Shown piece after piece: positions 61,401-64,000 of a stretch of DNA of 64,000 nt (the stretch's first letter is position 1; each line of letters starts with the position of its first letter). This DNA comes from Seriola aureovittata (Eukaryota; Chordata; Actinopteri; Carangiformes; Carangidae). The stretch covers positions 8,945,501-9,009,500 of the forward strand of contig NC_079371.1 in NCBI RefSeq assembly GCF_021018895.1. The letters are read 5' to 3'. Both the position numbers and the translations under genes were made by a program. The notes beneath the pieces are model-generated. The model saw only the letters and a program-made list of their open reading frames with translations, searched no databases and had not been told where the DNA came from.

Positions 61401-62843
61401 TCAGCATCTAGTTATTTGTGAATTTGTCAGATGTCGAGTGTGACCCCAGGCCTGTTGCTCTCCTCCTCAGACCTGCTCAGATGGACTCAAGTGTGTGGAG
61501 ATACGCTGCCCTCTGCTTGGTCTGGACAGTACTGCAGTGATGGTTCTGCACTCACAACTCTGGAACACCACTTTTACTGAGGTTACACAATTTCTACAAA
61601 ATAACTCCTCTCATATGTATGAAATGCATCAGCTCTGACAGATAACAGTGATGAAAAAGCCTCAGTTTAGTTGCTTTAGGATCTTGTTTCCAACAAATAT
61701 TCCAAGCGACCTTTAGTTTTTTGTGGCTTACTTTGTTGGCTGAAGCCTTCCTATCATTAATCAGAAGTATAAAGCATGAGACTACTCACTCATTTATTAT
61801 GCCTCTCCCATTCAGGATTACAGCTCTTTGAATTATCTTGACATTGTTGTGGATGCCACCCTCAGTTTAAACAACTCTCCAGAGAATATTGGACTTAAAC
61901 CGGAGAAGCCTGAGACAAAGGTAAAACCATGAGTGAAAAAAACAATTTGCTGAATTACTTTGGCAGATTTTTGTTTTTACACATTTTATCTCCCCTCTGG
62001 GCTGAGACAATGATTTAAATTTGCAGGGTGACATTTACATTTATGTAACCAATGGGAAAAACACACGATCTTGTAATCCTGCAATCTACAACCTGAAATC
62101 TTTGTATCTTAAGTTATATTGGTAATTTATAGTTTGCATAATGTTAACTTGTTCCTGTGTTTTGAGATTCCCACACTAAAATGTCATTGCTGTCCACAGG
62201 TAAAGCTGACAGTGTTTTTTGAGAAAAAGGCTGAATACTTCACCAAAGTTGCCTGGTGGATAATCTTCTTAACAGTCATTTTTTTGCTCCTATTGTTGGC
62301 GGTTTTTGGATACTTAATGTGGAAGGTAATAAATGAAATTAATCTGTAATTTTTTTTTGGTTTGTTTATTTAAAATTGTGGTAAACCAACTGTGCAAGAA
62401 TAACTGGCAAAATATTAGTGCTACTCCAGCTATTTGTAACTTTTGCTATTGCTACATAGATTACATAGCTTATCAGTATATCATTATCAGTTAAACTTAT
62501 CAGTTTAGAAGAAACGTTGCAACTTCAGCACCAAACTTCATTCCTTTACTCACCTGAGAGCTGCGGTGGAAAGCATCTTGTATCTTACAAATAGCCCCTT
62601 TAAATATTGTCGTTTTTCATGAACTTGCAGCTTTAAGTAGAAATACAGATTTTGTATACTATATGTTATTGTATAAAGACGTGATGTTATCTGTGAGTTA
62701 TGAGAGCATGCCCCATGCCACAGCACATGTACTGATTATCCTTTATTTTCTATCCTTGTCAGCATGAACGTATCAACTGTCTCGCACATAACAAGAAGCC
62801 CTCATACAATAAAGATCCAGAGACTGCTCCTCTAAAAGGCTAA
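51413..62843 (+). CDS. itga6l: Integrin alpha subunit, alpha-6-like (laminin-binding group), 25 exons
   Basis: Adhesion receptor alpha subunit, about 1,053 codons. Exons: 51413-51588, 51679-51800, 52995-53074, 53171-53441, 53565-53684, 53840-54053, 55035-55231, 56561-56649, 56760-56887, 57034-57123, 57227-57280, 57646-57791, 58861-59007, 59168-59289, 59397-59553, 60127-60210, 60293-60372, 60476-60550, 60642-60744, 60839-61015, 61109-61213, 61471-61581, 61816-61920, 62200-62325, 62763-62843. Motifs in order: signal peptide; '[12 protein letters not shown]'; 'LLVGAPQA'; '[18 protein letters not shown]'; '[20 protein letters not shown]'; FG-GAP Ca-binding loops; thigh and calf domains ('GDDAHQSHS', '[12 protein letters not shown]'); a furin site RKRR in exon 21; transmembrane exon 24 ending 'YLMWK'. 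These phrases are closest to ITGA6; alpha-3 and alpha-7 are less similar. Two anomalies: the exon 10/11 phases do not match, and the tail has no GFFKR. It may be a diverged paralogue or be decaying. Confidence 0.9.
52369..52408. repeat. (TA)n microsatellite
   Basis: About 20 AT units, adjoining the Tc1-like MITE in integrin intron 2. Confidence 0.95.
52409..52619. mobile_element. Tc1/mariner-type MITE in integrin intron 2
   Basis: The ends form imperfect inverted repeats: left 'CCCATAAAGTTGGAATAA', right (reverse complement) 'CTCATAAAGTTGGAATAA'. TA dinucleotides flank both ends, as expected for a Tc1/mariner target. About 211 bp, no coding sequence. Confidence 0.75.
54085..54890 (+). repeat. 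Degenerate interspersed repeats in integrin intron 6
   Basis: A LINE-style tail 'AAATAAAGTATC' with (TATC)n lies at 54,160-54,196. It is followed by a copy of a common vertebrate/fish repeat recognised by 'TTTGGTGCAGATCCACAAA' and 'TTGGCAGAGGTATGCGCT'. The open frames at 54,205-54,633 and 54,803-55,054 come from this repeat and are not exons, apart from the real exon 7 beginning at 55,035. Confidence 0.65.
55346..55721. mobile_element. MITE with about 26-bp inverted ends in integrin intron 7
   Basis: Left end 'CTTTAAAGGACCAGTGTGTA'; the right end read in reverse complement is 'CTTTAAAGAACCAGTGTGTA'. The element is 376 bp. Flanks 'TTAGACG' and 'TGAGACT' share only part of a possible target duplication. 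The superfamily (hAT or PIF) cannot be fixed from this. This repeat type is common in fish. Confidence 0.75.
55722..56560. other. Rest of integrin intron 7
   Basis: Non-coding. A stretch around 56,040-56,180 ('GATGTTAGCGGGTCTTATCG') looks like a further interspersed repeat. The open frame at 55,964-56,167 has no domain signature. Confidence 0.45.
58051..58640. other. CpG-rich block with promoter-like motifs in integrin intron 12, probably TE-derived
   Basis: Unlike the surrounding AT-rich intron, this block contains many CpGs and a tight set of motifs: E-box CACGTG (58,353-58,358), full CRE TGACGTCA (58,392-58,399), CCAAT (58,403-58,407) and TATATATT (58,438-58,445). The start 'CCCCCTTAGGCCCGTGGG' and the end '...TTTAAGGGCAATTAA' suggest a transposon remnant, possibly piggyBac-like with TTAA. 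No open frame of note. Confidence 0.45.
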
Positions 62844-62982
62844 AAGGAGACACTGAGGGCGTCCTGATGCCTCAGTGGTATGAGACACTTGTCATGAGCA
62901 CAAGAAGTTGATATTCTCTATCTACTACTACTGCAGAATTACATGATCATAAGTGATTTGCAGGGACATACTTGATGCAGAA

Positions 62983-63017
<35 letters not shown>

Positions 63018-63850
63018 TGTAACTGCATTTAACTCATTTGTAAAGGTACAACTGAAATATGGATACTTCTTTTTTAATGACTGCACATTTTTGGTTGATT
63101 TTGTAAGAACAAAATAAAATGAAAATAAAAGGGGAGAGAAAAACATATTTTTCTTCGTTTTTTTTTAATGAAGCAGAAAATATCACTTGTTTGATACCAA
63201 AAAATTGTTACGACAACATGAAAAAAAGTTGTGTTATACTTTCACCATGAAAGAATGTGCGAGTAGTGGGAATGGATGAGAGGTAAAACTAAAGAACAAT
63301 TTACCTGAAATTGAATGGAAATATTGCAGCCACCACATCCTTATCTGACTGCTGATCATCGAAAGCACATACAATTAAAATACTGTTGCTTTTGAAATAC
63401 TGTGAAACACTTTTTTTCATTTGTAGTTGTGCAACATAATACTGTGTTTGTGGTGAAGTCTTGTACGTGGTCGCTACTGTCTTGAAAGAGTTTCATTCCA
63501 AAATAAGACATCCACCTTTGATCGTTTGTCAACAGTAATATTTCACCTATTATTTACAGAGGAGTGACATTTTAGAGGATGGGATCATCTTTGTCATATA
63601 ATGAGTGATGAAAAGCTCATATTTTTGACCGAAATGGATATGTTTTAGAATGAAACCCTTCTCTTGCTATTTTTTGCATTTGTACAGGTGCTATAGCCCA
63701 TTTGACTACAAGTGAACTTCTGTTACAACCAACTGGATTTCACAATTTCCCCACTCAACGGAAAAGTGTCCTTTTACAGCATCGATACATTCTTTTTATA
63801 TTCTCCATCTCTGTCTGTGTTCGCTTTTGGGATCCTATCAATTGAATTTC
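62844..63850 (+). other. 3' UTR of the integrin gene and downstream DNA
   Basis: Follows the stop codon. A long A-tract lies at about 62,987-63,014, and AATAAA signals occur at about 63,113 and 63,124, the likely polyadenylation sites. No further exon seen. Confidence 0.55.
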
Positions 63851-64000
63851 ATATTTAAAATTGTTTAACATTTTGAGAAATAACCTTGTTTGCTTTTTTT
63901 TTTTTCTTTTTTTTTTTTTTAAACTAAAGTTGGACGTGCCGCTAGCTAGCTTAGCTTAGCACAAAGACTGGAAATGCAGCAGAAAAACGGAAAATGTAAC
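63851..64000. repeat. Start of a common fish interspersed repeat at the window end
   Basis: After a T-run, the phrase 'CTAGCTTAGCTTAGCACAAA' followed by GACTGGAAA matches a frequent fish repeat. It is cut by the window end. Confidence 0.5.

Overview
This window is genomic DNA from a ray-finned fish, very probably a teleost. Three genes belong to the novel immune-type receptor (NITR) family, which is known from teleosts. The interspersed repeats (RLE-type and Rex1-like LINEs, piggyBac and Tc1-like remnants, gypsy-like solo LTRs, a tRNA-derived SINE) are of kinds common in fish. All calls come from reading the sequence. No database search was run, so family names rest on remembered motifs and exon phases.

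Layout: (1) 1-5.3 kb holds a broken LINE with a restriction-like endonuclease domain, then unassigned DNA and an LTR-like element. (2) 5.4-17.4 kb is a cluster of three NITR genes: A on + (5545-7353), B on - (9315-11358) and C on - (13079-17184). A and B lie tail to tail, and B and C lie head to tail. Each gene has six exons with the same intron-phase pattern: leader, V domain, I domain, transmembrane exon, short linker, cytoplasmic tail. B and C carry ITIMs in the tail and look like inhibitory receptors. A keeps open frames and usable splice sites but has lost about 105 codons of its I domain. All three have an ETS-type GGAAGTG site and an inverted or direct CCAAT box at similar distances upstream of the ATG. 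(3) 17.4-22.7 kb has no gene; it holds old repeats, a Rex1-like LINE tail and an LTR-like block. (4) About 22.75-50.6 kb is a 28-kb satellite with a 36-bp monomer. It is diverged at both edges and homogenised in the centre. One tRNA-derived SINE inserted once (12-bp target duplication still visible) and was then copied to eight places as the array grew through kilobase-scale units, including a 2,952-bp unit and a block repeated at about 5.7 kb. (5) 51.4-62.8 kb is a 25-exon integrin alpha gene on +, closest by eye to laminin-binding alpha-6. It has two oddities: a reading-frame break at the exon 10/11 junction, and a cytoplasmic exon without the conserved GFFKR motif.

Functionally, the NITR genes would encode leukocyte surface receptors with variable ectodomains and inhibitory tails. 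The integrin gene would encode an adhesion receptor subunit and is separated from the NITR genes by the satellite, with no sign of joint function. The most unusual content is the SINE-tagged satellite, the NITR gene lacking its I domain, and the integrin tail without GFFKR.
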